64,000 bases of DNA from positions 26,128 through 90,127 of the forward strand of contig DATCKN010000039.1 of NCBI GenBank assembly GCA_036562185.1, written 5' to 3'. The stretch is from Thermoclostridium sp036562185 (GTDB lineage: Bacteria > Bacillota > Clostridia > DSM-8532). Shown piece after piece: positions 9,894 to 18,452 of the stretch (position 1 is its first letter; the number at the start of each line of letters is the position of its first letter). The notes under the pieces were generated by a model that worked only from the letters and a program-made list of their open reading frames with translations, did no database searches and had not been told where the DNA came from. The position numbers and the translations under genes were made by a program.

Positions 9894-10355
9894 TTAAAGG
9901 TTCATTGCCTGCGCATATTTGTCGAGACGTTCGCGTGTTCTTAAGCCTAAACGAAAAGCGAGGTAGTGTAATTCATATTTTAAACCGTTATTAAGACATT
10001 CTTTAGCTTTTTCAATTTCAGAAGAAGAAAGGAAAAAATTATCTTCAGCATTTCCTGTTGTAGTTTTCACTTCGATAAAGAGGTTTTCCCCGTTTTTTGA
10101 AAATGACAGAATGTCAAAACCTGCTTCTGGATCATTTGAATAGTTAGGATTTATACCATTTTCAAACGCTGTTCCCTTAAGCTTTTTACGTTCCTGATTA
10201 AAAACCCATTCTTCTCCTTTAAACCCAATATCGTTCTGCTTTTCGCATAGTTGCTTAATGCTTTCAGCAGTGAGCTTCGTCGCCCTTGCTACCTGATCCT
10301 GAGTTAAGTTAAGCCTTTTGCGCATATAATATATGATATTTGTTGGATCTTTCAT
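9894..10355 (-). CDS. HTH protein fused to a DUF3883-like PD-(D/E)XK nuclease domain
   Basis: 153 residues from ATG 10355 with a GGAGGTCG ribosome binding site. Residues 1-38 resemble an HTH (MRKRLNLTQDQVARATKLT). Residues 40-150 read like DUF3883: FKGEEWVFNQE, then GFDILSF, then FIEVKTTTG, the D-(x)n-E-x-K arrangement of the restriction-endonuclease fold. DUF3883 domains often occur in defence and restriction proteins, which fits the Gabija-like neighbours. The predicted C-terminus may be wrong: another frame stays open from about 10000 to 9803 and ends in the start of the next gene, so a frameshift could hide about 30 more residues. Function is inferred. Confidence 0.6.
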   Translation of the reverse strand: MKDPTNIIYYMRKRLNLTQDQVARATKLTAESIKQLCEKQNDIGFKGEEWVFNQERKKLKGTAFENGINPNYSNDPEAGFDILSFSKNGENLFIEVKTTTGNAEDNFFLSSSEIEKAKECLNNGLKYELHYLAFRLGLRTRERLDKYAQAMNL

Positions 10356-10359
10356 TATT

Positions 10360-10530
10360 TTACGACCTCCTATTAAAGAGATTTCTTGCCTCGTCCATTA
10401 ACGGAAACGGAGTTTTCAGTTGGCGATAATAAAATTTGGGTTTATACACACGGTTTGAGTGGTATTTTTCTGTTTTTCTTACCTCGCCCAAGATATGTGC
10501 CAGCTTATCAAGCAATCCTTTATTGGACTT
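10360..10530 (-). pseudogene. Remnant or short coding frame upstream of the DUF3883-like gene
   Basis: A 56-codon open frame on the minus strand ends at TAA 10360-10362, four bases before the next ATG, and its last codons contain that gene's ribosome binding site. It reads as plausible protein (it includes LLDKLAHILGEV and YKPKFYYRQLKTPFPLMDEA) but begins right after a TAG, and its only start candidate is a TTG at 10515 without a good ribosome binding site. A second minus-strand frame just upstream (about 10530-10610) also looks coding-like and is out of phase. I infer a decayed gene, possibly an orphan toxin module. No family is recognised. Confidence 0.35.
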
Positions 10531-10770
10531 CTATGAATTTGCGAAAAATATTATACTTTATCTTTTCTTCGCACTCTCTAATCTTTTGGGATATCTTAAT
10601 GAATATTTGGAGATATACATTGAAGCAATATAAATGGCAGGAGGTTGCTCTTCATCTGAGCAGCCCCTGCCAAACCACCGTGCAAATACCATTTGCCACC
10701 TTAGATGCCATAACACCTTAAAAATGTTCTCTGGCATTTGACAACACTGTACTTCTTCATCCCGCCATAT
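10531..10770. repeat. Intergenic segment with a strong stem-loop
   Basis: Positions 10636-10671 form a 14-bp hairpin with one bulge: GGCAGG pairs with CCTGCC, GGTTGCTC pairs with GAGCAGCC, and the loop is TTCATCT. Neither flank has a clear T-tract, so it is not a textbook terminator, though it lies about 100 bases beyond the stop of the immunity gene. A 111-codon plus-strand frame across this area (10386-10721) is not believable as a gene. Confidence 0.5.
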
Positions 10771-11208
10771 TTAGTTCAAATCAAATGCGTCAAGAACTTT
10801 TCTCGCAAGTTCACTGAACTGAGTATCCTCAGGAAGTTTTATTGTATACCTTTCTACCTCGTCCTTATCTAATCCAAAAGAATTGTCTTTTCTTCGCGGT
10901 AGTTTTTCAATTCTATATCCTTCATCATTCTCTATAACACTAACAAGTTGATGCTTTCGTGCAAACTCAGACCATCTTTTAATTCCGGTAGCTAGCTCAA
11001 ATACTTTTTGATTCTTATCTTCAGGAACATTTTCTCTGCTTATGGACAGCATTTTACCAATCCACATTCCAAGCTCTTCATCCGAATATCCCGCCTCCAA
11101 TTTGACGAATCTCTTCGAATCTCTACCTGGTCCTCCTTCCTCTCTCCAAACTGGTATAAGTAATAAGTTTCTTTTTGAATCCATAAAAATATTTACTTGT
11201 GCTAACAT
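10771..11208 (-). CDS. Probable immunity protein for the adjacent secreted toxin (CdiI-like)
   Basis: 145 residues. ATG 11208 is chosen because an ideal GGAGG lies six bases upstream; the longer frame starts from a TTG. The sequence (NIFMDSKRNLLLIPVW, then DSKRFVKLEAGYSDEELG) resembles small immunity proteins of contact-dependent inhibition systems in the placing of a DSKRF-x-L motif before a DEELG helix, but this is from memory. Its gene follows the toxin-like gene by 27 bp on the same strand, the standard order in polymorphic toxin loci. It is acidic to neutral, has no signal peptide and is presumably cytosolic. Confidence 0.6.
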   Translation of the reverse strand: MLAQVNIFMDSKRNLLLIPVWREEGGPGRDSKRFVKLEAGYSDEELGMWIGKMLSISRENVPEDKNQKVFELATGIKRWSEFARKHQLVSVIENDEGYRIEKLPRRKDNSFGLDKDEVERYTIKLPEDTQFSELARKVLDAFDLN

Positions 11209-11235
11209 AAGAACCTCCAACTGCAATTAGTATTA

Positions 11236-14200
11236 TCAAGGGCCTTTAACAATCCTTATAATTACTTCAATTGGAACAGAACTCTCTAAATTTGCAGCAT
11301 ATGCTTTTGCTGCTTCAAAAGCCTGCATCTGCTCTAATGATATATTCACATTTGGTATAGCAACTTCCAGTGCTTTAGCTGAGTAATCATTGATGGTGAC
11401 ATTTACTCCGTTATAATATCTGCTTGTAAAAGCATCAAGCTCTCGAATATCCCTAACTATTTTACTATATAATTTTGCACCATTCCGATATGTAGCAGCA
11501 GTAGTATCTATGCTTTTGAAGCTTGTAAGTAATTGATTCTCCAACCTATCCACTGTCGGGAAATTATGGCCTAAATTGTTGCCTAAGGCGTCATCAATTA
11601 TATCGCCTCTTATTACTGGTGGTTCCTGCCAAGGATCTCTATCTAATGTTACTACATCTTTAGCATACATTGCAATATCAATAACATCACTGTCTCCGTC
11701 GGAATACCAGTCTGCCAGCATTACCTGTAGAAAAGTACTCCCACCATTAAAATACATGGTCAGTGTATTATAAATGCCATAAACACTACATGCTTCGATT
11801 ATCAGTGCCACTTCTGATATTACTAAATAAGAAGCGCCTACGATAATTCCAACAAATACGACACCTTTTATAATATGATTTAAATCAGCGTCATAATAAA
11901 CAGTTAGCGTAGCATCAGCTTCTGACTTAATATCACCGGTAAAAAAGTCATACCACTCTTCTTGTCTTGGGGTAATCTCTTCCCATCCCACCAGCCATTT
12001 ATGTTTATAGTATTTTGGTGATCTTCCAGTTAATAATTTGAAGACATCTTCACGAAGCGCTTTTTCTCTAATGGTAAGATATTCCCTGACCCCATTAATG
12101 TCAATGTTTGCGAGTATAGCTAATTCATATTTATCAAAATCAGTTTTATCATTTTGAACTAATATTTCTAAACCTTCAGAAAGATAATCATCAAAAGGAT
12201 AGTTTGGATTACCAAGACTATAGATAAACCAGTAAATATCTCTTCCAAATATCAACCACTTTTTTCCGTTATTGAATGTTATTTCTTTTTCAGAGCTGCT
12301 GGTTATTCTAACATCATATTCTGAAGGTCTAGCATCCAGTCCATCTTTTATCCCATCATTATCAGTATCAATAACAGTTGGGTTACTGGTAAATGTCCAC
12401 GCCTCTGTAGTATATGAATAACCACCCGGGCTGACGGTTATTACTGTCTTTTCTTCCAGTTCAATCAAGTCAGGTACACCATCACCGTCTGTATCAACTT
12501 CATAGTCTCCAAGTTCCGGATCTTTATCCAACTTAACCAAACACCCATTAGATAAACGAATCCATACACCATCATTAACATCATCATCGATAATTTTAAT
12601 TAGCGGTTCAAGAGCCGTTGCAAAGTTCTCATTGATGTTGGCGAAAATGCCACCTGTTTGAGTGTATAAATCGCTGTAAGTTGTCCTGTAACTACTGCTA
12701 CTGATTACCGAAACATTTACTCCATCAGCCTTCAGACGGCTAATCTCCTCTTCCATTGTTGTTATATCATAGTTTGTTCCGTTTTTATAATTTGCATCCG
12801 TAATTAATACGATGTATTTATCTATATTATTCCTGAAGCTTTTCCTTCTTGCCGTTTCAAGAGCATCGACAGCAGATTCCGGTGTATCTCCACCCCCGCT
12901 GGCATTAAGTTTTTTAGGTTCAGCAATAAAACTATCAACATCCAAAAACCAGCCGTGATCTTTCGTACTTGCTTTTCCATCTACAGTTATGTCTCTAAAC
13001 TCAACCAGGCCTAATCTAATATCAACATGCTCTTCTTTCAGCTTATTCACATATGTAGTAATATTATTTTTTACATTATTAATCGTACCACTCATTGATC
13101 GAGTGGTATCAATAGCAAAAACCACATCGGCTTTTCCATTATTGATGGTACTTGATTCGTTTGCATAATCGATATCGTAGAGATATTGATTATAGTCAAC
13201 AACGAGATAATAGCTAAAATGATCAACAGTACTTGATAATTTATTAGATTCTATGGTTGTATCCAATATCTCCAATATATTTTTCTTGCTGTTATAGTAT
13301 GCTATTCTTAAGTCATTAATGTTATGAGAGTCAAGGACTTCCTGAGAAACCGTAAAGGTGATTTTAGCTTTATCAAATCTAACTTCCTTTTCATGACGTA
13401 TGTCAATCGGCTTTCCTATCATTGAATTAATAGAATCGAATATTCCATTAATACTAGCATCAACGATGTCTATCTGCTCACTGTAATCTCCGGAACCTAA
13501 AATTGAAATCTCCGGGACAACAAGCGATTCATCCAAATCAAATTGCTCATATTCTGACGGCACTAACTTTTGCTCAAAAATTTCCTGCCCATCGATAATA
13601 CCGTTTCCGTCACTATCCTGAACCAAAGGATTCAATCCATTCATTATTTCAGTGCCGTCATTCAGTCCATCTCCATCTGTATCTTTTACACATGGGTTCG
13701 TAAAATAAACATATACTTCATCATAATCAGATAAACCATCTTTATCTGTGTCTCTGGAACTCGGGTTTGTACCATGGATATACTCCTGTAAACTATTCAA
13801 CCCATCATTATCAAAATCATTATTGGGATTAAAAGCATCTTTAATATCGACATGCCCAAAAGATGCAGGTAGCAAAACATAATACTCATATCCATCAGGA
13901 ATACCATTATCATTGCTATCACTGTTATTAGGGTCCCACCCTAATGAGATTTCAGTATCATTATCAATACCATCGTTGTCCCAATCTTTGCTTCCATAGT
14001 ATCCATTTTGGAATACTATGTTGGTTAGGATATAATTTGACGGAGTGAATTTTACATCGCCGGGATTTCCGCTAAATCCTAATGTTATCGTTTCACCGGG
14101 TTTTATATTTGAGTTATATCCTGCATTCTTTATATGATAATGCCCATCTGAATGATCAACAATCTCCGCTGTCCAAAAACGCTCAATGTTAAGAGCGAAA

Positions 14201-14769
14201 TCGAACTCAAGTTGCCAATCCTCGATTACCTCGTCAGAAATGTTTTTAATACTGATTTCTCCGTTAAATGCACTTCCCCAGTCACTGGTTATAGCGAAAC
14301 TTATTTCATACTTATCAGAGGGAACCTGTTTTTTAAAGCTAAGTATTTGATATGTATCCGGTATCTCGATTTCATCATCACTGTTTGCAGTGAAACCAAA
14401 GCTAATTGATTTTCCTGGCTCAACATCCTGATTTGAACCAGTGTTCTTTACTATATAATTGTTATCTGCATTCGAAATAACAACTGCATTCCAAATATTT
14501 GTTATCTCATGAGGCATATTGAATTTCAGTGACCAGTTCTCGATTGGTTCATCACCAGTATTTTTCAAAATAACGTCTGCATTGAAAGCATCTTTCCATT
14601 GACTTGTCACGTTAAAAATTACTTCATATCCATTACCGATGTAAATTTTCGTCTGTTGGCTATTTGAATTCTGATCTGTAGCTAATGCGTTTGAAAATTG
14701 TGTCAATAGAATTGAAAGAACTAAAAACATGGACAAAACGGTTTTTGAGAGGTTCTTAAAAAATCTCAC
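11236..14769 (-). CDS. Secreted CBM2-like/TSP3/VWA protein with C-terminal polymorphic toxin-like domain
   Basis: 1177 residues from GTG 14769 (GGAGGAG seven bases upstream), beginning with a signal peptide cut after ALA30. The order is two CBM2/Ig-like modules (about 40-135 and 150-250, each with SQW or SDW and an NTG/NIS-x-W pattern), Asp-rich thrombospondin type 3 repeats (about 260-410), a von Willebrand factor A domain (about 540-720, MIDAS-like DTTRSMSG), two more TSP3 motifs (about 757-810), a hydrophobic stretch near 960-990, and a 100-residue C-terminus ending IEVIIRIVKGP. That end (KALEVAIPN, then LEQMQAFEAAKAYA) recalls endonuclease-type CdiA toxin tips. I infer surface display, Ca2+-stabilised stalk and toxin delivery; the activity is unproven. 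Confidence 0.7.
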   Translation of the reverse strand: MRFFKNLSKTVLSMFLVLSILLTQFSNALATDQNSNSQQTKIYIGNGYEVIFNVTSQWKDAFNADVILKNTGDEPIENWSLKFNMPHEITNIWNAVVISNADNNYIVKNTGSNQDVEPGKSISFGFTANSDDEIEIPDTYQILSFKKQVPSDKYEISFAITSDWGSAFNGEISIKNISDEVIEDWQLEFDFALNIERFWTAEIVDHSDGHYHIKNAGYNSNIKPGETITLGFSGNPGDVKFTPSNYILTNIVFQNGYYGSKDWDNDGIDNDTEISLGWDPNNSDSNDNGIPDGYEYYVLLPASFGHVDIKDAFNPNNDFDNDGLNSLQEYIHGTNPSSRDTDKDGLSDYDEVYVYFTNPCVKDTDGDGLNDGTEIMNGLNPLVQDSDGNGIIDGQEIFEQKLVPSEYEQFDLDESLVVPEISILGSGDYSEQIDIVDASINGIFDSINSMIGKPIDIRHEKEVRFDKAKITFTVSQEVLDSHNINDLRIAYYNSKKNILEILDTTIESNKLSSTVDHFSYYLVVDYNQYLYDIDYANESSTINNGKADVVFAIDTTRSMSGTINNVKNNITTYVNKLKEEHVDIRLGLVEFRDITVDGKASTKDHGWFLDVDSFIAEPKKLNASGGGDTPESAVDALETARRKSFRNNIDKYIVLITDANYKNGTNYDITTMEEEISRLKADGVNVSVISSSSYRTTYSDLYTQTGGIFANINENFATALEPLIKIIDDDVNDGVWIRLSNGCLVKLDKDPELGDYEVDTDGDGVPDLIELEEKTVITVSPGGYSYTTEAWTFTSNPTVIDTDNDGIKDGLDARPSEYDVRITSSSEKEITFNNGKKWLIFGRDIYWFIYSLGNPNYPFDDYLSEGLEILVQNDKTDFDKYELAILANIDINGVREYLTIREKALREDVFKLLTGRSPKYYKHKWLVGWEEITPRQEEWYDFFTGDIKSEADATLTVYYDADLNHIIKGVVFVGIIVGASYLVISEVALIIEACSVYGIYNTLTMYFNGGSTFLQVMLADWYSDGDSDVIDIAMYAKDVVTLDRDPWQEPPVIRGDIIDDALGNNLGHNFPTVDRLENQLLTSFKSIDTTAATYRNGAKLYSKIVRDIRELDAFTSRYYNGVNVTINDYSAKALEVAIPNVNISLEQMQAFEAAKAYAANLESSVPIEVIIRIVKGP

Positions 14770-14806
14770 TTTACCACTCCTCCATAATATTGGAAATCGT
14801 GTCACA

Positions 14807-14836
14807 AATATACACTTTTAGCATATGTTATGTCAA
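14807..14836 (-). promoter_or_regulatory. Promoter of the toxin-immunity operon
   Basis: On the minus strand, TTGACA (14831-14836), an 18-base spacer and TATATT (14807-14812) predict a start near 14800. This excludes the longer reading frame that would begin at GTG 14805 and supports the GTG at 14769. Confidence 0.7.
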
Positions 14837-15279
14837 GATATTTCTCTCATTTATGACATATTTCACCACCGGGATATAATTAAAATTGGGCGACATTATG
14901 AAAAACTCATATCATTGTCCTAGTATATTTACCGATAAAACTCAAATTAAAATATTACCATTCAAAGGGAAAACTGTTTTTCTATATAATATTACGCTAA
15001 GGAAACTGTTAATGATAAGAAGACAGCAGTTAAATCTTTTGTGTTATAAGGTTTCCAAGTGGATATTTTTTAGACCGCTTTGGCCTTAGTTAAATAATTT
15101 CTTAGATAGCGTTTCCTGTTGAAAGATATATTAATCTGTTTTTATTGTTTCTTGTATTGGCTCTTATTGTGTATTGGTGTAAAATATAAGGAAATCAGTG
15201 CTTGTGGGATTCAAATGAATTAGCCGGGATAGCATTTAATAGGTGTCAATAATCATTAAATAAATATATCCGGACAGGG
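14837..15279. other. Intergenic region right of the toxin operon
   Basis: AT-rich. A 67-codon plus frame (14886-15089) has no ribosome binding site and no recognisable similarity, so I do not call it. No tRNA fragment or insertion-sequence end is visible at this right edge of the accessory region. Confidence 0.4.
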
Positions 15280-16113
15280 ATGAGTATAGTGGAACGAAAA
15301 ATCGAAGAATTTATCAAGAATTATATGAAGTCGGACAAGAATACCATGCGGCTTATTGACAAGCCAGCTTTTGGTGAGCCCGTTGTAGGTTTCAGTGACG
15401 GTGATGACGAGTTATACAGTTTTTACAAGCAACATATTGATCCTCAGTTTTACAAGCTGCCGGCTGAGTGGCTTGAGGAGACCTACGGTCACCCGTTTGA
15501 TGATAGAAATGTGAGTGTTATCAGCTGGGTTTTACCTCAAACAGAGGATACAAAGAGCCTATGCCGCGATAAGACAGACTGTCCTGCCATGGAATGGCAA
15601 CTGGTCAGGGTGTATGGCGAGGAATGCAACCGTGGTCTTGCAAAAGCACTGGAAGGATATCTTATTGGGTTAGGTTATGAAGCTGTGGCTCCTATGTGCA
15701 GCGAAAAGTTTTCCTGGGGAGATTCAGAGAGGTTCTATAAGGTATCAAACTGGTCAGAACGGCATACGGCACTGATTTCAGGCCTTGGTACTTTCGGGCT
15801 TTGTGACGGATTAATATCTGTAAAAGGTAAAGCCGCACGCTACGGCTCGGTAATTGTCAACTGCCGTCTGAAAAAAACGCCGCGAAGCTACAAAACATAC
15901 AATGAATATTGCCTGGCAAAGAATGGTTGTACTGCTTGTATAAGGCGTTGCCCTGCCGGTGCTGTCACTGTTCAGGGACACGATAAAGAAAAATGTGTCC
16001 GTTACCAGAATGAAATTATTAAAAAAATAAGCCATGAACGCTACGGTTACGAGGGGTATTCTGTCTGCGGCCTGTGCCAGACCGGAGTGCCTTGTGAGTC
16101 AAGGATCCCTTAA
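15280..16113 (+). CDS. 4Fe-4S protein related to epoxyqueuosine reductase
   Basis: 277 residues. The C-terminal half has a ferredoxin-like Cys set, GCTACIRRCPAGAV, typical of one [4Fe-4S] cluster, followed by CGLCQTGVPCESRIP, the second-cluster pattern of a clostridial QueG-like subfamily. The middle contains SERHTALISGLGTFG, also seen in QueG relatives. True QueG is longer and has a different cobalamin-binding part, so queuosine synthesis is not claimed; a corrinoid- or Fe-S-dependent reductase is more general. ATG 15280 has only a weak upstream GGACAGG. It stands alone. Confidence 0.75.
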   Translation: MSIVERKIEEFIKNYMKSDKNTMRLIDKPAFGEPVVGFSDGDDELYSFYKQHIDPQFYKLPAEWLEETYGHPFDDRNVSVISWVLPQTEDTKSLCRDKTDCPAMEWQLVRVYGEECNRGLAKALEGYLIGLGYEAVAPMCSEKFSWGDSERFYKVSNWSERHTALISGLGTFGLCDGLISVKGKAARYGSVIVNCRLKKTPRSYKTYNEYCLAKNGCTACIRRCPAGAVTVQGHDKEKCVRYQNEIIKKISHERYGYEGYSVCGLCQTGVPCESRIP

Positions 16114-16422
16114 TGATAGAATTCTAAATGCAATAAACAGGTTTGAAAGCAATGATTCCACAGAGCTCACGCATGCAGGTAATACCTATGAAATTAGTGC
16201 ATCAGTGAGCTCACTTAGTTTAAAAACTTTCTTGGAAAACAATACGTATGAGCGGTTCAATTGAAAGCCCTTGTCATAGGTGCGTTAACAGCATGAAAAA
16301 CATTACTGAGCTGTTACAAGGTATTTACATACCAAGTTAAAAGTTTTTCCTGAGTTTATAATTTTATTATATAATCCGGTAAGGCCACTCAAATAGTTAT
16401 ACTTAATACGAGGGAGAAGGGT
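16114..16422. other. Intergenic region before the two-component genes
   Basis: An overlapping frame (16034-16264) continues about 50 codons past the Fe-S gene and ends NNTYERFN, but it lacks its own start signals and is not called. The last 30 bases contain GAGGGAGAAGGG, the ribosome binding site of the response regulator. Confidence 0.35.
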
Positions 16423-17097
16423 ATGTTTCGGATTTTGGTTGTTGATGATGATAAAAATACACGCCGGTTGTTGGAAGCGGTTCTGACTGCCGAGAATTAC
16501 ACTGTTTTTACAGCCGTTAACGGTGAAGATGCCCTTGAATTGATGGAGAGGGAGCACATTGACCTTGTGGTTCTTGACATTATGATGCCCAGGATGGACG
16601 GATACGAGTTTACCAGGGTTCTTAGGAAAGCAAACAATAATCTGCCAATTTTAATGGTTTCAGCAAAGCAATTGCCCGAGGACAGGCACAAGGGCTTCAT
16701 TGCTGGTACGGATGACTATATTACAAAGCCTATTGATATGGAAGAAATGCTGTTGCGTATCAAAGCGCTTCTGCGCCGTGCACAAATCGCAAGCGAAAAG
16801 AAGATTGTGATAGGAGATGTAGTGCTTGATTATGACAGCCTTACGGTCTCAAAAAACGGCGAGGTTCAGGAATTGCCGCAAAAAGAGTTTATGCTTCTAT
16901 TTAAATTGCTTTCTTATCCAGGAAGGATTTTTACACGCATTCAGCTGATGGATGAAATATGGGGCAATGACAGCGAGTCCGGATGGCAAACACTGACAGT
17001 TCATATCGGAAGGCTTCGGAAACGGTTTGAAGGATGGGAAGAGTTTGAAATTGTGTCCGTCAGGGGACTTGGCTATAAGGCAGTGAAAAAAGTATGA
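16423..17097 (+). CDS. OmpR/PhoB-family response regulator
   Basis: 224 residues. The receiver domain (about 1-115) has the acidic pocket VVDDD at the N-terminus, the phosphoacceptor aspartate in VVLDIMMPRMDG (about D51), and a conserved lysine in DDYITKPID. The winged-helix DNA-binding domain (about 125-224) ends with VRGLGYKA, diagnostic of the OmpR family. The gene overlaps the sensor kinase by four bases (ATGA), so the pair is an operon. The target genes are unknown; nothing in the flanks is an obvious regulon. Confidence 0.93.
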   Translation: MFRILVVDDDKNTRRLLEAVLTAENYTVFTAVNGEDALELMEREHIDLVVLDIMMPRMDGYEFTRVLRKANNNLPILMVSAKQLPEDRHKGFIAGTDDYITKPIDMEEMLLRIKALLRRAQIASEKKIVIGDVVLDYDSLTVSKNGEVQELPQKEFMLLFKLLSYPGRIFTRIQLMDEIWGNDSESGWQTLTVHIGRLRKRFEGWEEFEIVSVRGLGYKAVKKV

Positions 17098-18149
17098 AAC
17101 TTCAGGAAAAGAAACACCGTTTGGCATTAACTTTACTGTTCTCCGGCGTGGTTTTTTGCTTTTTTCTTGTAACAATGGCCCTGGTCGGAGGAGTTATCAT
17201 CTTTTTAATTCATCGCGGAGTGCTGGTGCCCAGTGGCGATGCTCCCAAAAGTGCCCATCTGATCCTGATAATGATGGTGGCAAGCATACTTCTCGGTGCG
17301 GTATTGACTGCTGTTACGAGCCGTTTTCCGCTTAAACCCGTCAATGACATCATCAATGCAATGAACCGGCTTGCTTCAGGCGACTATAAAACACGCCTTT
17401 ATTTTGGAAAACCTCTAAACAAGCACCCGACAGCGGTGGAAATCAGCAACAGCTTCAATAACCTGGCAGAGGAACTCGAAAAGACCGAAATACTGCGTAC
17501 TGATTTCATCAATAACTTTTCGCATGAGTTCAAGACTCCCATCGTTTCCATCGCAGGGTTTGCTAAGCTGCTGAAACACGGAAATCTGACCGAAGAGCAG
17601 AAAGCCGAGTACATTGACATTATCGAGGAAGAGTCTTTGCGCCTTTCGGCTATGGCAACAAATGTGCTGAACCTGACAAAAGTGGAGAACCAGACAATCC
17701 TGACCGGAGTGTCGCTTTTCAATCTTTCCGAGCAGATCAGAAACTGTGTACTGCTTCTTGAACACAAGTGGAGCAAAAAGAACATTACTCCGGAACTTGA
17801 TTTCGGAGAGTATTACATCAACGGCAATGAGGAAATGATGAAACAGGTGTGGCTCAATCTGGTAGATAATGCTGTAAAATACGGTGATGAAGGCACTGCG
17901 ATGCGTATAGACATTACTGAAACCGAAAGCAGTATTTTTGTTTCTGTTTCGGACACAGGCGTTGAGATTCCTCCCGAGTCAAAGGATAAGATCTTCCGGA
18001 AGTTTTACCAGGTGGATGAGTCACATTCAAGCGAAGGCAACGGCATCGGGCTTGCAATAGTAAAAGGAATCGTTAAATTACATAACGGTGATGTAACCGT
18101 GTTATCCGGAAACAATAAAACGGTATTTACAGTGTCACTGCCTAAGTAA
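17094..18149 (+). CDS. Membrane sensor histidine kinase
   Basis: 351 residues. Two transmembrane helices (about 12-38 and 58-78) bracket a very short extracellular loop of about 20 residues, which suggests sensing in or at the membrane. A HAMP domain follows (about 80-130), then the HisKA H-box FSHEFKTPI with H144. The ATPase domain has an N-box (NLVDNAVKYG), DTG in VSDTGVEIPPE, and a GNGIGLAIVK G2-box. It partners the response regulator directly upstream. The short loop is typical of intramembrane-sensing kinases for cell-envelope stress, but the signal is not deducible. Confidence 0.92.
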   Translation: MKLQEKKHRLALTLLFSGVVFCFFLVTMALVGGVIIFLIHRGVLVPSGDAPKSAHLILIMMVASILLGAVLTAVTSRFPLKPVNDIINAMNRLASGDYKTRLYFGKPLNKHPTAVEISNSFNNLAEELEKTEILRTDFINNFSHEFKTPIVSIAGFAKLLKHGNLTEEQKAEYIDIIEEESLRLSAMATNVLNLTKVENQTILTGVSLFNLSEQIRNCVLLLEHKWSKKNITPELDFGEYYINGNEEMMKQVWLNLVDNAVKYGDEGTAMRIDITETESSIFVSVSDTGVEIPPESKDKIFRKFYQVDESHSSEGNGIGLAIVKGIVKLHNGDVTVLSGNNKTVFTVSLPK

Positions 18150-18199
18150 ATCTTCTGATAAAATCCGAACGACAAAATATCGCTGGAATTTAATTTTTT

Positions 18200-18241
18200 A
18201 AGGAAGCGTACAGAAACTGTCTGTCGCTTCCTTGTTTATTT
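18200..18241 (+). terminator. Terminator of the two-component operon
   Basis: A perfect 9-bp outer stem (AAGGAAGCG, 18200-18208, with CGCTTCCTT, 18225-18233) encloses a smaller ACAGA/TCTGT stem and runs into GTTTATTTT. Confidence 0.85.
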
Positions 18242-18452
18242 TCAGTTAATAATACAGCCATATAATCTGATCCACTACCTGGACAGAATAAGCAGGGATA
18301 TGAACATACAAGCGGTGAGTAGGCAGACAGGATTTCCTGACAGCAAACAACAGGGTTAACGGAAATTTTAGACTACAGGGAATTTAACGCTGTCTGATGA
18401 CAGCTGTCTTAAAGCATATCATACGTTCATTAACAGAAGGAAATTGATAATT
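18242..18452. other. Leader region of the DnaK gene
   Basis: I see no CIRCE-type inverted repeat (TTAGCACTC-N9-GAGTGCTAA) here, which would be expected for an HrcA-controlled dnaK. AAGGAAA at 18438-18444 is the ribosome binding site. Confidence 0.4.

Noticed and set aside
10386..10721. 111-codon plus-strand frame in the gap after the DUF3883-like gene
   Set aside because: It starts at TTG without a ribosome binding site, is rich in aromatic residues in the pattern of a shadow frame, and overlaps the coding-like minus-strand remnant.
12880..12900. Ten-base match to the end of tRNA-Ala inside the toxin gene
   Set aside because: It is only a short match within coding sequence and does not include the CCA-flanking core, so it is not an attachment site.
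16034..16264. 76-codon frame overlapping the end of the Fe-S protein gene
   Set aside because: No ribosome binding site, an atypical start inside another gene and no recognisable family.
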